This document shows positions 12,771-26,865 of a DNA stretch of 64,000 nucleotides, one piece after another. A model generated the notes under the pieces. It did not search any database and was not told where the DNA came from. It saw only the letters and a program-made list of their open reading frames with translations. Made by a program: the position numbers and the translations under genes. The stretch comes from Paraspadella gotoi (taxonomy: Eukaryota; Chaetognatha). Location of the stretch: assembly GCA_051294375.1 (NCBI GenBank), contig CM119269.1, positions 2,832,026 through 2,896,025 of the forward strand. Reading direction: 5' to 3'. Each line of letters opens with the position of its first letter. Position 1 is the first letter of the stretch.

Positions 12771-13661
12771 TATTCTCTCTCTCTCTCTCATCTCTTCTCT
12801 CTCTCCTCACACCCCCCCCCCCCAAAAAAACCCCCCCCCTCACAAATCACCATGCATACGCCCTACTTGACCCAATAACCGTCACATTTTTTCTGAGCAG
12901 GGTGAAAAAGCGCATAACGACGACGACGATAAACGACGCCGATAGCGACGACCGCAACAAGAGGGCGAGCGAGTATAGGGGATTCGTTAAAAGATTCAAA
13001 ACCCTACAATGTTGAGCCCGATTCAACGCTAACCCTAAGTGAACTAAGTTCATAAACAAATCCTTTCAATTCTTTAAAATATTTTAAATTCACGAGGGTA
13101 AATGCACGCCAAATTTATTTTATAATAATTAATAAGTCATCGAAAAAAGAACTGCATTTGCTTTTCTCTACTCAAACAGAGTATCTTAAATTTCGTCTAT
13201 GTAAGAAAAAAAATTTGCTTCCTAATTTTACATCCGATATTGTTTGTTTTATTTGTTTCTACCCTAAGAAGAACAAAACAATTTCCGTCACTTTTGTGTT
13301 TACTTTATGTTGTTTACCAACACAATCAAACGATCCGTCCCACTACACGCCGCACTAATTGTCGATGTTTAACATGAAACCGATTCGCGTTAAGTGCGAG
13401 CCTTTTTAATGTAAACAAAAGATCGTAGCCATAAAATTGTCAAAAAAAACAACTTTTTATTTCCTCATTCAAACCATGCAGCTAATCGAATCGAAGTATT
13501 TTTTTAATAAAATATTCCCTTTGTTTTTCTTTTTCTCTTTTCAATAACCAATTTTATCCGTTACATGTTAATAATTCGACCAATCCGAAAAAAAATTTTT
13601 AAAAAATTTTTACCATAAGACATCTAAAATTTCTCTCTCTCTCTTCTCTCTCTCTCTCTCC

Positions 13662-13687
<26 letters not shown>

Positions 13688-13696
<9 letters not shown>

Positions 13697-14822
13697 TCTC
13701 TCTCTCTTCTCTCTCTCTCTCTCCCTCTCTCCTTCTCAACTCTTCTATGATTTCCCGCTTTCTCGCCCAAAATTGTTTCCCGTTTTTATTGAAGATGCGT
13801 AAAATTGATTTGAAAAAAAAGAAAAGAAAGAAAGACATGAAAGGAAATTTTAGTGTGTTGAAAGGGATGCTTTGTCGAGTCGGCATCGTTTCGGTGAAGT
13901 CGACCTATCATTCGATCCCTTAAAGGGTTAACCCTCGACGATCCCTGGATGATCAGGTGGTCCTTTCGCTTTTTATCGCCGTTTTTACCCTCGCTTTTAT
14001 CACCTTGTTTACCCTCCTGTACCCCTTAATGTTGAGAGTCGCGCCTTTTATTGTCGTCACAAAACTTCGAAGTTGCCGTATTTGTTTTCCCCGAGATTCA
14101 TTGACGAAAAGACGGATCGACTCACTTCAACCACTTAATTTCGTTTTAATCCACGGACTCACTTCAAACTTAATTCATTTAATTCACGGATTGTAACTTT
14201 TCTTATTTTTATCAATTGGGCTCAAGTCACAGAATATTATTAAATTGTCCAGCCACTAATGGATCATCCCAGCTTTCTCTCGCCTCATCTAATCGCCAAC
14301 GCCTCGCGCCCGACTCTTGCGCTCACTCTCTAAACCACTATCGGCCGCTTTTTCTCCACTCCTCCTGACTCTCGGCCCCACTCTCGCCCCACTCTCGCCC
14401 CACCCGCCGACTAAACCTTAACTTTTACCCAACTGTTCCCCGCCTACTTTTCTTTTGACTCTGCCTCTTTTTCATCCTCTCTCTTCTTTCTCTCTCTCTT
14501 TCTCCTCTCTCTCTCTTCTCTCATCTTATCTCTCTCTCTCTCTCTTCTCTCTCCTCTCTCTCTCTACTTCTCTCTCTCTCTCTCTCTCTGTCATTTTTTT
14601 TTCTCTTTCTCATTTCAATTTTTACATCTTTTTTTTCTCCCTCCTCTTTAAATTAAATTTTTTACGAAAGAAAAACGCAAACCGGGAAAGTAACTAACGC
14701 CGCTTCTATGCTACGTTTTTTTTTTTCGTTCATTGGAAGTCAAAAGTTTGAATCTCTCTCTCTCTCTCGTTCTCTCTCTTCCTCTCTCTCTGTCTCTCTC
14801 TCTCTCATCTCTTTCTCTCTTT

Positions 14823-14856
<34 letters not shown>

Positions 14857-15444
14857 TTCTAATTCCACTCAAGCGGCTGACAGTTTTTCTTGGATGCGGA
14901 ATTCTAAGCATTCCTCCCCCCCCCCCCCCTTTTCTCATGCATACGGCAATATGCTATAAAAGAAATTCGTCTTTTTTTAACATTTTTAACTTTACTCCAC
15001 ATATTTGAACGGTTTTATCGGAACTCGCCCGCGTTTCTTCGGCAACGTTAAATGTTTAGTTCATAAGAAGAAAAAAAAAATACGCAAATGCCGAAGCCGA
15101 AAACAAAAAGATATGTGTTACTTTGTGCGTTTTGTTTTTGTTTATGCAGTTTTTTTTATTTTATGGTAGCATCGATTTATATAGAATCAAAAAAAAACGC
15201 ACAAAAAAACATATTCTTTTGTTTCGCTTCCATTTCGTAATTTTTTTTTTCCTTCTTATGAAAACAAAATTTACGTTGCCAAGAAAAACCGGGCGAGTTC
15301 CGATAAAACCGTTCAAAATATGTGGAGTAAAGTTAAAAAATGTTAAAAAACGAATTTCTTTTAATACATATTCCGTATCATGAGAAAAGGGAAGTGCTTA
15401 GAATTCCGCTCCAAGAAAAACTGTCAGCCGCTTGAGACTGAATT

Positions 15445-15498
<54 letters not shown>

Positions 15499-16205
15499 AA
15501 AGAGGCAGAGCTCAAAGAAAAGTAGGCGGGGAAAAGTTGGGAAAAGTTAAGGTTTAGTCCGGGTGGGGCGAGAGTGGGGCGAGAGTAGGGAGAGAGTGGA
15601 GAAAAAGCGGCCGATAGTGTTTAGAGAGTGGCGCAAGAGTCGGGCGCGAGCGTTGCGATTAGATGAGGCGAGAGAGCTGGGATGATCCATTATGTGGCTG
15701 GACATTTAATAAATATTCTGTGACTTGAGCCAATTGATAAAAATAAGGAAAAGTTAAATCCGTGAATTAAATGAATTAAGTTTGAAGTGAGTCCGTGGAT
15801 TAAACGAATTAAGTTTGAAGTGAGTCGATCCGTCTTTGTCAATGAATCCTCGGGGAAAAAAAAATAACGCAACTTCGAAAGTTTGTGACGACAATAAAGC
15901 GCGACTCTCAAATTAAGGGGTACAGGAGGGTAACGGTGATAAAAGCGAGGGTAAAACGGCGATAAAAACGAAAATGGACCACCTGATCATCCAGGGATCG
16001 TCGAGGGTTAAACTTTAAGGGATCGAATGTAGGTCGACTTCACCGAAACGATCCGACTCGGACAAAGCATCCCTTTCAACACTAAAATTTCCTTTCATTC
16101 TTCTTTCTTTTCTTTTTCAAATCAATTTTACATCTTTCAATAAAACGGGAAAACAATTTTGGGCGAGAAACGGGAAATCATAGAAGAGATTGAGGAAGAG
16201 AGAGA
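13688..16205. repeat. Fold-back palindrome (arms about 13.7-15.15 and 15.2-16.2 kb)
   Basis: The sequence up to about 15145 is followed, after a loop of about 50 bp, by its own reverse complement to the gap at 16205. Paired landmarks are the GGTTTTATCGGAACTCGCCC segment near 15010 with its complement near 15290, and the AGGTGGTCC segment near 13955 with its complement near 15975. The arms differ by many one-base indels and by CT/GA tract lengths. No gene is recognised. The pattern fits a read that turned round at a missed hairpin adapter. Confidence 0.85.
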
Positions 16206-16230
16206 NNNNNNNNNNNNNNNNNNNNNNNNN
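16206..16230. other. Assembly gap (25 N)
   Basis: The second run of exactly 25 N, preceding the second copy of the 8,158-bp unit. Confidence 0.95.
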
Positions 16231-19200
16231 CATGGCATTCTTAACATTTCTCGGCAATGAAATGGAATGTTATTTTCAAATTTTAAATGTTACTAATAGT
16301 ATATTCATTTAGGCATTTGCGGTTGATATTAAAATTAAACAAAATACAATTGATTGTTGCATTAATTGCTCTTGATTTATTACAGGTCAGTTACAAGTTC
16401 TAACCTTTACCGTGAGATGCAACGAAACGGGAGAGAGAGAGTGAGAAAAAGAGCGAGAGAGAGAGAGACAGAGATGAGAGAGAAATTCAATCAATTCAGA
16501 AATTTCTTCCTGTTAATTTCTTTGAAGATTGAGGGCGACCCACACCGCGCCATTTATCGGTCATGATGATCCGTAGTAATCCGCGGCCGCCTCGCACATG
16601 TCTGCTTGGCCGCTTTCTAGTGCCCCGCCCGCGACGTTCATATCCTGCTAGCATGAGAACGCACCATCTGGGCATACCTGCTCACAATCCCAGATGTTTG
16701 GACGAACGGATAGCGCGGTATGGCGGGTCTCGTGATGCTCGCTTCTAAGGTATGCGTTTGTGGATAATAAGGGGGGATGCAAAGTTTTTTTAAGGATAAA
16801 AAAAACTAGTGCGAAATTAGTCAATAATAGATTCTAGGTTTACCAAACATCTACAAATGTAGTTAGATCTACGATACGTTTATTACAAGAATATAGTTAA
16901 AACGATTTTACTGTTAAATTTTAATTACCGTAGACTCAAACCTCTTGGTTGATTCTGTTGTTAAAACTTTTGCAGTCTTCTGACAAATCCATAAAGGACA
17001 GCAATGTTTGAGAAGATCATTTGATTTCCTGAAAATAAAAAAATAATCTTAAAAAAAAAAGCTTAAAAACTAGTTGGTGTTCCTTACTGTTGGAAAATCC
17101 TCCACAGTTCCCCAATTAATTGCTTCGCTAGTTAACTTTCCCATTTTCTCTCAGTACAGTGAAGTCTCCTGTCTCCGAAGATAAGATATAAATAAACGTT
17201 ATAGTCCACTCAATTTTCATCAGAATCCAATTATATCCAACTCCCCGCCAAAAATTCTAACCTTAAAAGTGACGTCGCCAATCGGAGGAACATCTTCCTC
17301 ACGTCTTCGTCATCTCGCAACCAAAACGTGGACGCGTAATTTGCAGCGGTTCGTCGCGCGCTTCTACCGGTTTTCCTACGACATCGCGACTTGGCCGAGG
17401 CGTCGCCTTTAGAGCTTCCCGCGTGGCAAGGTCTGAGACGCGTAAGCGGATCTTACTTTGATGACGAATGGTAACAAATATGAAACAAGGACGAGAAATA
17501 CGCCCAAAAGAAATTTGGCGGGAAGGAAGTTTAGCAACGCGAATGTTTACAACAGAGACCGCTTACGATTAAAAAAAAAAAATCACGACGTTATTTTTGA
17601 AAAAAAATAGGGAGCAGCAAGTAAAAATGAAATTATAGCACGACACCCCAATTGTAATTAGTTCAAATTTAAGATTTCGCAGATGTCTTAATCAACAAAA
17701 TCGTTTTTCTCATAAACTTTTTTTCTTCAAGTCAAACATCCAGGTTTGATGAAATCCTCGGCGGCTTTGAACGTCATCAGCTCGTCAAACGTGGACCGTG
17801 TAGCCGATTTCAAGTTGTTGACCTCGCGAATCACGAGATTAAAGTAACAAGATTGAATTCGAACTTTTGCGTGACTGCAGAAACACATTTTAATATGTTA
17901 TGGAGATACCGATGATCGAAAACTACTCTTTCGTTAAAACCGCTTTTCGCTTCGTTACGCGTTTCGCTTTTCACTTCTTTTGTTCATAGATTTAAAATTA
18001 TGAAGCTGAATCAGTTAATGAGTGCCAACGTTTAACTATTCTTGCTGCCCCATTAATTTTTACATTGATAGTATTTTGAATATACACTTTCAACATTCGC
18101 CAAGAACGTAGCCTTCATCTTTTTAACTATCGCCAGAAATTAGATTCGCTTTACAATCTGCAATCTAAAATTGCTCTAGATATATAACAACGGAACCACA
18201 TAACGTTCGAAATGGTTTCGGTGTCGAACTAAACCAAAGAATTTCAATCGAATTGAAAGAAATTCGTTGTTTTCTTCCTCCTCCCATCAACATCTGTTTT
18301 TCTTGCGGGGATTCAAAGATCTTACGCTGGAATTTTACAAACATCTCCCATCAATCGTTCACCCGACATCCGACGTTTAATCTAAAGCACTAAACAATTA
18401 TTTCATTCAACTTTACATGCGATTTTTTACGCGAAAATCAGGTAATTTATTGGCCCGCCCAACTCAAAAATCATCTCAGGAAATTCGAAATTTTTCTTTT
18501 CGAGGTTGTAAGCGATATTTCTGGCGAAACTCGTGATCCAGGATCTTATTCTTGAACGGTGCAAATTCGCATACATTTTCTCCCTCGGCGATCGCTTGCG
18601 CCGGCTGCGTCCGAAAAAAAAGTTTCTTTTTTTCTCTCTTTTTTGAGAAATCCGAAACGCCATCTAAAGTTATTCTTTTTTTCGAAGTTTTGACGCCATT
18701 GCGTAACCCAAGCTTCTGACCTTCGCATTGTCTCTTACTCAAAGCGCAAAGGCAAGAGCGAGCATACGGAAGGAAAAATATCTTCGCTCTCCTTTTTACA
18801 TTTTTTTTTTCGGGTTGGCGGCGGCTGCGCAGCGGCTCTATCAGATTATATTTTTCTTTTAAATCTTTAGGCCTAATTTGAAAGATAATAATCAAAATAC
18901 ATTTATATATGCCATGCTAATCACTTTAACTATACTAAAAAATGCTATATTCTACTCTTTTTTATACTAGGCGCCTTTCAGTTTCTTTTCTGCCCCGTCT
19001 TTAACCTTTTTTACCAAGCTTACCCAAGTTTGAAAGATGGTTCTACTTTTACTTTTAGAGTGCAATTTTATCCATTTGATCGATTCGTTTAGATGAAGTT
19101 TTAGGCTCGCGATTCAATGTTGGAATTTAAAAAAAAAAAAAAAAAAAAAACAAAAAAGGATGATAAAATCTTCAAGAGACATTTCGGTTTTTGGTGGCGG

Positions 19201-20262
19201 GAATCGGAAAGGCGGGGGGGGACGGGCGCGGAGGATTTCATCTTGAATTCGCTTCTCACGAATTTTAACTATCACTTTCACTTTGCCTAATTTAATTCGC
19301 CCTCATAAATGCGTGAAATGCTTATGCTAACTTCTTTTTCTCGCCCCAGACTGCTCGTTTGCCTTCAGATTTTTCTTAATTTATTTCGCCTCATGAAGTC
19401 GTGATCCGGATTCCTGAATTCTTTAATAAACTTGCCCTGACCACGAGAACCGGCACAGGAAAAAAAAAAAATCGATATAAAAAATATCTTAATATATTTT
19501 TTTTTAACGCCATAGGTAGCACATGGGAAAGAAGAGTCCCGGGCGCCTTTTCGCACGCCGATAACCCATTTTTCGGCTTTCTCTCCGTTATTCTCTGCCT
19601 CTGCGGCTCTCGAGGGGTGCTTGGGCGGGACCCTTTTAACTTTCTTAATTGAATGTTTTCTCTGTTGTATGTATCTGAGAATCGTTTTGTTTGGCGGTTT
19701 GCCTCTTTTCCCGCCTCCGATTCTCGCGCGCAGTGTGCCCGATTTCGAAGCAAGCAGGCTTGACAATCGATCGGGCGTGGGTATATTTATACCGAAAAGA
19801 ATCGAAAGCGGCCCTTTTGAATGTTGCCAATTATTTGCTCAGCTTACGACACAGCGGCAATACAGACAATAAGCAAAATGTTGACAAAACGCTTTTGCAG
19901 CAGATACTCCATGGCACTATTTACGTTTATCAATTTTTAATTTATGAATTGAAAAAAACAAAACTTATTGATTTTATTTCAAAAGACCAAAACCTGCTTT
20001 TTTTAAATATTACTACAAATTAAATTGAACTAGAGTCTCAACGATATTAAACAACAAAAACAACATCGCCTCGCTCCATCAGTGATCCTTAAAATCAATT
20101 GATAATTCTTATTACAGACCTTCGCCTCTCCCGCTCCTTGCCCCGTTCCTCCAACAAAGCTTTTCAAAGCTAAAACCCATCACCCCTCATTACCCCCTCG
20201 CACATCAATTCGAAACCGTATTGCCAAATCTCTCCTCTCTCCTCCTCTCTCTCTTCTCTCTC

Positions 20263-20293
<31 letters not shown>

Positions 20294-20299
20294 CTCTCT

Positions 20300-20334
<35 letters not shown>

Positions 20335-22071
20335 CGTACATCGATGAAGCGAACCGCCTAACATTACGAGGGAGAGGGAGAGAAGAAAGCGCCGCTCTCC
20401 CCCCTCCTTTAGTTTTTAGATAGCTGGCCCCTGAACTTGAGCGATAACGTTCGTCTGTCTTTTGGGCCTACGGCGGAGACGATGAAAAGGATCTCGCGCA
20501 AAATTTTCATCTTCTCTTTTTCCTCGTCTTCCTCTTTCTAACCCAAATAAGTCAAAAAAATATATTTTTATCGCCCAATGAAAAGTTTTATTTAAAGCGA
20601 CATTTATATCTCAATTTTCAGCGCCCCCTTTTCCACTATTTTCAAAAGATTTTTCTTGTGAAGCCCACAATTAAAAATTAAATTAAAACCAAATAAACAT
20701 TACATTTTTGGCAATATACATTCACTTGGTAGTATGATACCACTCCGTAAAAATCCATATTTCCTACTTTTATCCAAAACCTATACTATGAAAGCGTTTG
20801 GCTTACAAAAATAATTCAATAGAATGATTTTGCTTGTCGGTGCTGGTGTTGTGGCTATTCCATACAGACTACCGTTCCTCTTAATTAAAAATGTAATCCG
20901 TGGATAAGAAAAACCGATCTCGACCTCGTGCTTTAAATTGAAACATGGTACCATTTCATTATGATATCATATGTCGGCGCCCTAATTGTACCTGTCCCGT
21001 GCGTCAATCTTTTTTCTTTGTCTAATTGTACACATGATCCCTCTGATTTAAAATCCGGATTTTATTTTAAAAGGAAAAAACAAAAATTTCTACCACTACC
21101 GTACCACGATTTATACTAATTTCCTTGCATGTCTTCGTTTCGATTTTACTGTCCACTTTTCAGTCCTCGCTCCACCTTTTTTTTATTTCGTCTCCCACTT
21201 GTATTTTCCCACTTCAACTCTCCCCTTTTTTCTTTTCAAGCTAGTTTCACTCTCCCGACAAATCGTCGGTGCGATTCAGTTGGCGCGTAATTTTCCCCTG
21301 CGAAATCTTGTGGCAGTACGATGTTGTCATCGTAATTTGGCGCCAAAGCTCAAGTAAGCCAAGTGCAGCTATTAATTTATGCAAAATAACTCATCGCATT
21401 TGCCTTTAGTATCCACAATGCTAAAAAAAAAACAAAAAAAAACTTGTGTAGATCCTCTACTATCTTTTTTTGCGGGTTTTTATTTAATTGACTTCATTTC
21501 AACTTTTGACTTGTTAAAAGTTCAACGGTTTACCGCTGCCCAGTTCTTTATTTTTCATTTCCAGTTGGATGGTTATTTCCTTCGACTCGCCCTCTACTCC
21601 TATTCAACGCCTGTTTGCGTCATAAAAGTTTTTTTTTTGTTGCCGCTCTCAGCGTCAGTCAGCGTCGTCTTAAGTTCGCCTTAAGTTCGGTCTTAAGTTC
21701 GTCTTAAGTTCGTCTTAAGATTCGTCGTCACGCTTCAAAACCTCGTTCGTCGCTGGTTCGTTCCAACATTCGTCGCACATCGTCCCAAGTGCGTTTCTCC
21801 CTTTCCAAATTTTAATCCGCGGTTTAAAATCGAATTAAGTCAATCTTCAAAACGAAGCTGGCTTCTTTGCGGAATTAGATAAATGAACCCGAGTTTCTTT
21901 TTTCTTCAACAGATGCGGCTAAAAAAAAATTCTTCTGGGGTTTCTGTTTTTTAATACCCGTGCGTCAAGTGAAGAAAAGTGTGGAGGTGGAACGACCCCC
22001 AGACACCGGCGGTGGTGCTCGATATTCCACCCATCTTTAATATCGTTTTCTCTTTTATTTCTTTCTTTCTC

Positions 22072-22111
<40 letters not shown>

Positions 22112-22125
22112 TCCTTTCTTTCTTT

Positions 22126-22160
<35 letters not shown>

Positions 22161-23437
22161 ACGATGTTCTAATATACTTTCCCCACCATCTTTTAACCTC
22201 CACTCCCCACCTGCCCGATCTAACTCTTCTCCCTCACTGACCTTTTTGCCGCACCCAACACTATCCCTCTCCAACTTAGCCAAGCCTCACCCCCCCTGCT
22301 TGTCGCTTGGCCCACCTCCTCCTCCTCCTCCTCCTCCTCCTGCCTCCCTCCTCCCTCAAACGAGGGGTGGACGGACCTCTGCGTGGCGGGCGCGTTTCTT
22401 TCTTAATTCTCGTTTTTCGCATCGGAGGGGGTCGAAAAAAGACGTCGACGACGTTGTTGAAAACGACGTACGAAGATGCTGGACGACGACGACTTCGTTA
22501 GATGACCACGACGACCCGTTGACGACGGCAGCGAAGACGATGACCACGACGAGCGTTTGATCACTACGAGGATGATCACTCACGAGGATGAAAACAACGG
22601 AGAACGACGGTTTCCCTCTTTCTAATTTATTGTCAACAACCACTACATTTTAAATTGCCGAGTCAATTTTGACTTTTTTTCTTTGTCTTCGTCAAAATTT
22701 TTAGTAAAACGCGTTTTAAGTACACAGAACGTCTGTATTTACGACCGAAGCTCTCATTGTATTGCGCGAATCTGCAGCAATCTGCAATTTGCAATCGTCA
22801 TCCAACGAAGTTAACTCTTAAAAGAGTAAGGGCGTCAGTAACTTACACAAAAAACTGAAACTTAGTCTATTTTATCTCATAATATATCATTCTAATACGA
22901 GAAAAGAACGCAGAAATAACTGCCGGGATAACGAAGAATGGACAAGCATGTCGTCGACGAAGCCGACACGACGACGACAACGAATTAGCCACTCCTTCAA
23001 GACAACGACGAAGCGAAACCATAACTTGCGTCGACACGAGACGCAATAAAAGTAACAACGCTTGCTAACAAAGTTTTAGACCGACCGGTGGTTGACGACG
23101 ACGACGACGACGACGACACGATTATTAATTCCACCTGCAAGAGAAGACGCATCGGCCACCCATCGACGAAATCGAGCGAAATAAAACTCACGTTTACGAC
23201 GACGACAGAAGAGACGATGAGAGACGGATAGAGAAAGAGAGACGAGAAAGAGAGAGAGATCGAGAGAAGAGAGAGAGAGAGAGAGGAGAGAGAGGATAGA
23301 TGTCTGCCTGGTTCACGACCACCTCGAACGGGGGCCACCGTTGATTGACAGGTTGATTTGAGAGATATAGTCCTTCGCGTCCAGAACTAGAGTTGAAACT
23401 TTGATGAATAACGAAAAATTGATCTCGTCTCTCTCTC

Positions 23438-23471
<34 letters not shown>

Positions 23472-24388
23472 TATTCTCTCTCTCTCTCTCATCTCTTCTC
23501 TCTCTCCTCACACCCCCCCCCCCCAAAAAAACCCCCCCCCTCACAAATCACCATGCATACGCCCTACTTGACCCAATAACCGTCACATTTTTTCTGAGCA
23601 GGGTGAAAAAGCGCATAACGACGACGACGATAAACGACGCCGATAGCGACGACCGCAACAAGAGGGCGAGCGAGTATAGGGGATTCGTTAAAAGATTCAA
23701 AACCCTACAATGTTGAGCCCGATTCAACGCTAACCCTAAGTGAACTAAGTTCATAAACAAATCCTTTCAATTCTTTAAAATATTTTAAATTCACGAGGGT
23801 AAATGCACGCCAAATTTATTTTATAATAATTAATAAGTCATCGAAAAAAGAACTGCATTTGCTTTTCTCTACTCAAACAGAGTATCTTAAATTTCGTCTA
23901 TGTAAGAAAAAAAATTTGCTTCCTAATTTTACATCCGATATTGTTTGTTTTATTTGTTTCTACCCTAAGAAGAACAAAACAATTTCCGTCACTTTTGTGT
24001 TTACTTTATGTTGTTTACCAACACAATCAAACGATCCGTCCCACTACACGCCGCACTAATTGTCGATGTTTAACATGAAACCGATTCGCGTTAAGTGCGA
24101 GCCTTTTTAATGTAAACAAAAGATCGTAGCCATAAAATTGTCAAAAAAAACAACTTTTTATTTCCTCATTCAAACCATGCAGCTAATCGAATCGAAGTAT
24201 TTTTTTAATAAAATATTCCCTTTGTTTTTCTTTTTCTCTTTTCAATAACCAATTTTATCCGTTACATGTTAATAATTCGACCAATCCGAAAAAAAATTTT
24301 TAAAAAATTTTTACCATAAGACATCTAAAATTTCTCTCTCTCTCTTCTCTCTCTCTCTCTCCCTCTCTCTCTCTCTCTCCTCTCTCTC
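16231..24388. repeat. 8,158-bp direct duplicate, copy 2
   Basis: Same sequence as 5530-13687. It diverges from copy 1 only at 24389, where it turns back into an inverted copy of itself instead of continuing through the CT tract. No gene is recognised other than the broken small gene at 16496-17384. Confidence 0.9.
16496..17384 (-). pseudogene. Broken copy 2 of the small four-exon gene
   Basis: Same sequence as the broken copy at 5795-6683, with the same TAG third codon and the same scrambled exon 4. It carries no independent information about the gene. Confidence 0.7.
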
Positions 24389-25113
24389 AGTAAAAAAATT
24401 TTTTAAAATTTTTTTTCGGATTGGTCGAATTATTAACATGTAACGATAAAATGGTTATTGAAAAGAGAAAAAGAAAAAACAAAGGATATTTAATTAAAAA
24501 CAATACTTCGACTTCGTTAGCTGCTGGTTTGAAAGAGAGAAAATAAAAATTGTTTTTTTTGACAATTTTATGGCAAACCGATCTTTTGTTTACATTAAAA
24601 AGCTCCACTTAACGCGAATCGGTTTCAATGTTAAACACGACAATTAGTGCGCGTGTAGTGGGGGATCGTTTGATTGTGTTGGTAAACAAACATAAAGTAA
24701 ACACAAAATTGACGGAATTGTTTGTTCTTCTTAGGGTAGAAACAAATAAAAACAAACAATATCGGATGTAAAATTAGGAAGCATTTTTTTTTTCTTACAT
24801 AGACGAAATTTTAAAGATACTCTGTTTGAGAGAGAAAAACAAAATGCAGTTCTTTTTCGATGACTTATTAATTATTATAAAATAAATTTGGCGTGACATT
24901 TACCCTCGTGAATTTAAAATATTTTAAAAATTGAAAAGGATTTGTTTTGAAACTTAGTCTCACTTAGGGTTAGCGTTGAATCCAACATTGTAGGGTTTTG
25001 ATCTTTTACGATCCCCTATACTCGCTCGCCTCTTGTTCGGTCGTCGCTATCGGCGTCGTTATCGTCGTCGTCGTTATCGCTTTTCCCTGCTCAGAAAATG
25101 TGACCGGTTATGG

Positions 25114-25455
25114 NNNNNNNNNNNNNNNNNNNNNNNNNNNNNNNNNNNNNNNNNNNNNNNNNNNNNNNNNNNNNNNNNNNNNNNNNNNNNNNNNNNNNNN
25201 NNNNNNNNNNNNNNNNNNNNNNNNNNNNNNNNNNNNNNNNNNNNNNNNNNNNNNNNNNNNNNNNNNNNNNNNNNNNNNNNNNNNNNNNNNNNNNNNNNNN
25301 NNNNNNNNNNNNNNNNNNNNNNNNNNNNNNNNNNNNNNNNNNNNNNNNNNNNNNNNNNNNNNNNNNNNNNNNNNNNNNNNNNNNNNNNNNNNNNNNNNNN
25401 NNNNNNNNNNNNNNNNNNNNNNNNNNNNNNNNNNNNNNNNNNNNNNNNNNNNNNN
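25114..25455. other. Assembly gap (342 N)
   Basis: 342 N next to a CGT run. The matching part of the other arm (about 23105-23575) is near 470 bp, so this gap is undersized. Confidence 0.9.
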
Positions 25456-26417
25456 CGTCGTCGTCGTCGTCGTCGTCGTCGTCACCAACGTCGGTCTAAA
25501 ACTTTGTTACAACGTTGTTACTTTTATTGCGTCTCGTGTCGACGCCAAGTTATGGTTTCCTTCGTCGTTGTCTTGAAGGTGCTAATCGTTGTCGTCGTCG
25601 TCGTCGGCTTCGTCGACGACATGCTTGTCCATCTTCGTTATCCCCAGTTATTTCTCGTTCTTTTCTCGTATTAGAATGAAATAATTATGAGATAAAATAG
25701 AACTAAGTTCAGTTTTTGTGTCAAGGTTACTGACCCTTACTCTTTTAAAGTTAACTTCGTTGGATGACGATTGCAAATTGCAGATTGCTGCAGATTCGCG
25801 CAATACAATGAGAGCTTCGGTCGTAAATACAGACGTTCTGTACTTAAAACGCGTTTTACAAAAATTTTGACGAAGACAAAGAAAAAGTCAAAATTGACGC
25901 AATTTAAAATGTAGTGGTTGTTGACAATAAATTAGAAAGAGGAAACCGTCGTTCTCGTTGTTTTCATCCTCGTAGTGATCATCCTCGTAGTGATCAACCT
26001 CGTCGTGGTCATCGTCTTCGCCGTCGTCAACGGAGTCGTCGTGGTCATTAACGAAGTCGTCGTCGTCCACATCTTCGTCGTCGTTTTCAACAACGTCGTC
26101 GACGTCCTTTCGACCCCCTCCGATGCGAAAACGAGATTAGAAAGAAACGCGCCGCCACGAGAGGTCCGTCCACCCCTCGTTTGAGGAGGAGGAGGAGGAG
26201 GAGGAGGAGGAGGAGGTGGGCCAGCGCAACAGGGGGGGTGAGGCTTGGCAAGTTGGAGAGGGAAGTGTTGGGTGCGGCAAAAGGTCAGTGAGGGAGAGAG
26301 TTAAATCGCAGGTGGGGAGTGGAGGTTAAAATGGTGGGGGAAAGTATATTAGTAACTCGTAGAAAGAGAAGAAAGAAAGAAGAAAGAAAGAAAGAAAGAA
26401 ACAGAAAGAAAGAAGAA

Positions 26418-26449
<32 letters not shown>

Positions 26450-26814
26450 AGAAAGAAAGGAAGAAAGAAAGAAATTAAAAGAGAAAACGATATTAAAAGA
26501 TGGGTGAATATCGGAGACTCACCGCCGGTGTCTGGGGGTCTTCCACCTCCCACTTTCTTCACTTGTACCAACGGGTATTAAAAAACAGAAAACCCCAGGA
26601 AGAATTTTTTTTTAGCCCATCTGTTGAAGAAAAAAAGAAACTCGGGTTCATTTATCTAATTCCGCAAAAGAAGCCGCTTCGTTTTGAAGATTGACTTAAT
26701 TCGATTTTAAACCGCGATTAATTTGGAAGGGAGAAACGCACTTGGGACGATCGTGCGACGAAGTTGGAACGAACCAGCGACGAACGAGGTTTGAACGTGA
26801 CGACGAACTTAAGA

Positions 26815-26865
26815 CGAACTTAAGACGAACTTAAGACGAACTTAAGGCGAACTTAAGACGAACCT
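26815..26865. repeat. 11-bp tandem array (GACGAACTTAA)
   Basis: Four to five units of GACGAACTTAA. The reverse-complement array is at about 10968-11022 and 21669-21723. The embedded CTTAAG is a palindrome. Confidence 0.85.

Larger units (their letters stand above)
5530..13687. repeat. 8,158-bp direct duplicate, copy 1
   Basis: Matches 16231-24388 at a constant offset of 10,701 bp with no difference seen wherever compared, including simple repeats and homopolymers. It contains a broken copy of the small four-exon gene (5795-6683, minus). The remaining 6.7-13.7 kb shows no convincing exons: AT-rich sequence, CT runs (9529-9630), a TTTC run (11341-11460), an 11-bp tandem CTTAAGTTCGT array (about 10968-11022) and a (GAC)n run. 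A perfect 8-kb repeat including microsatellites is better explained by one contig being used twice than by a real duplication. Confidence 0.9.
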
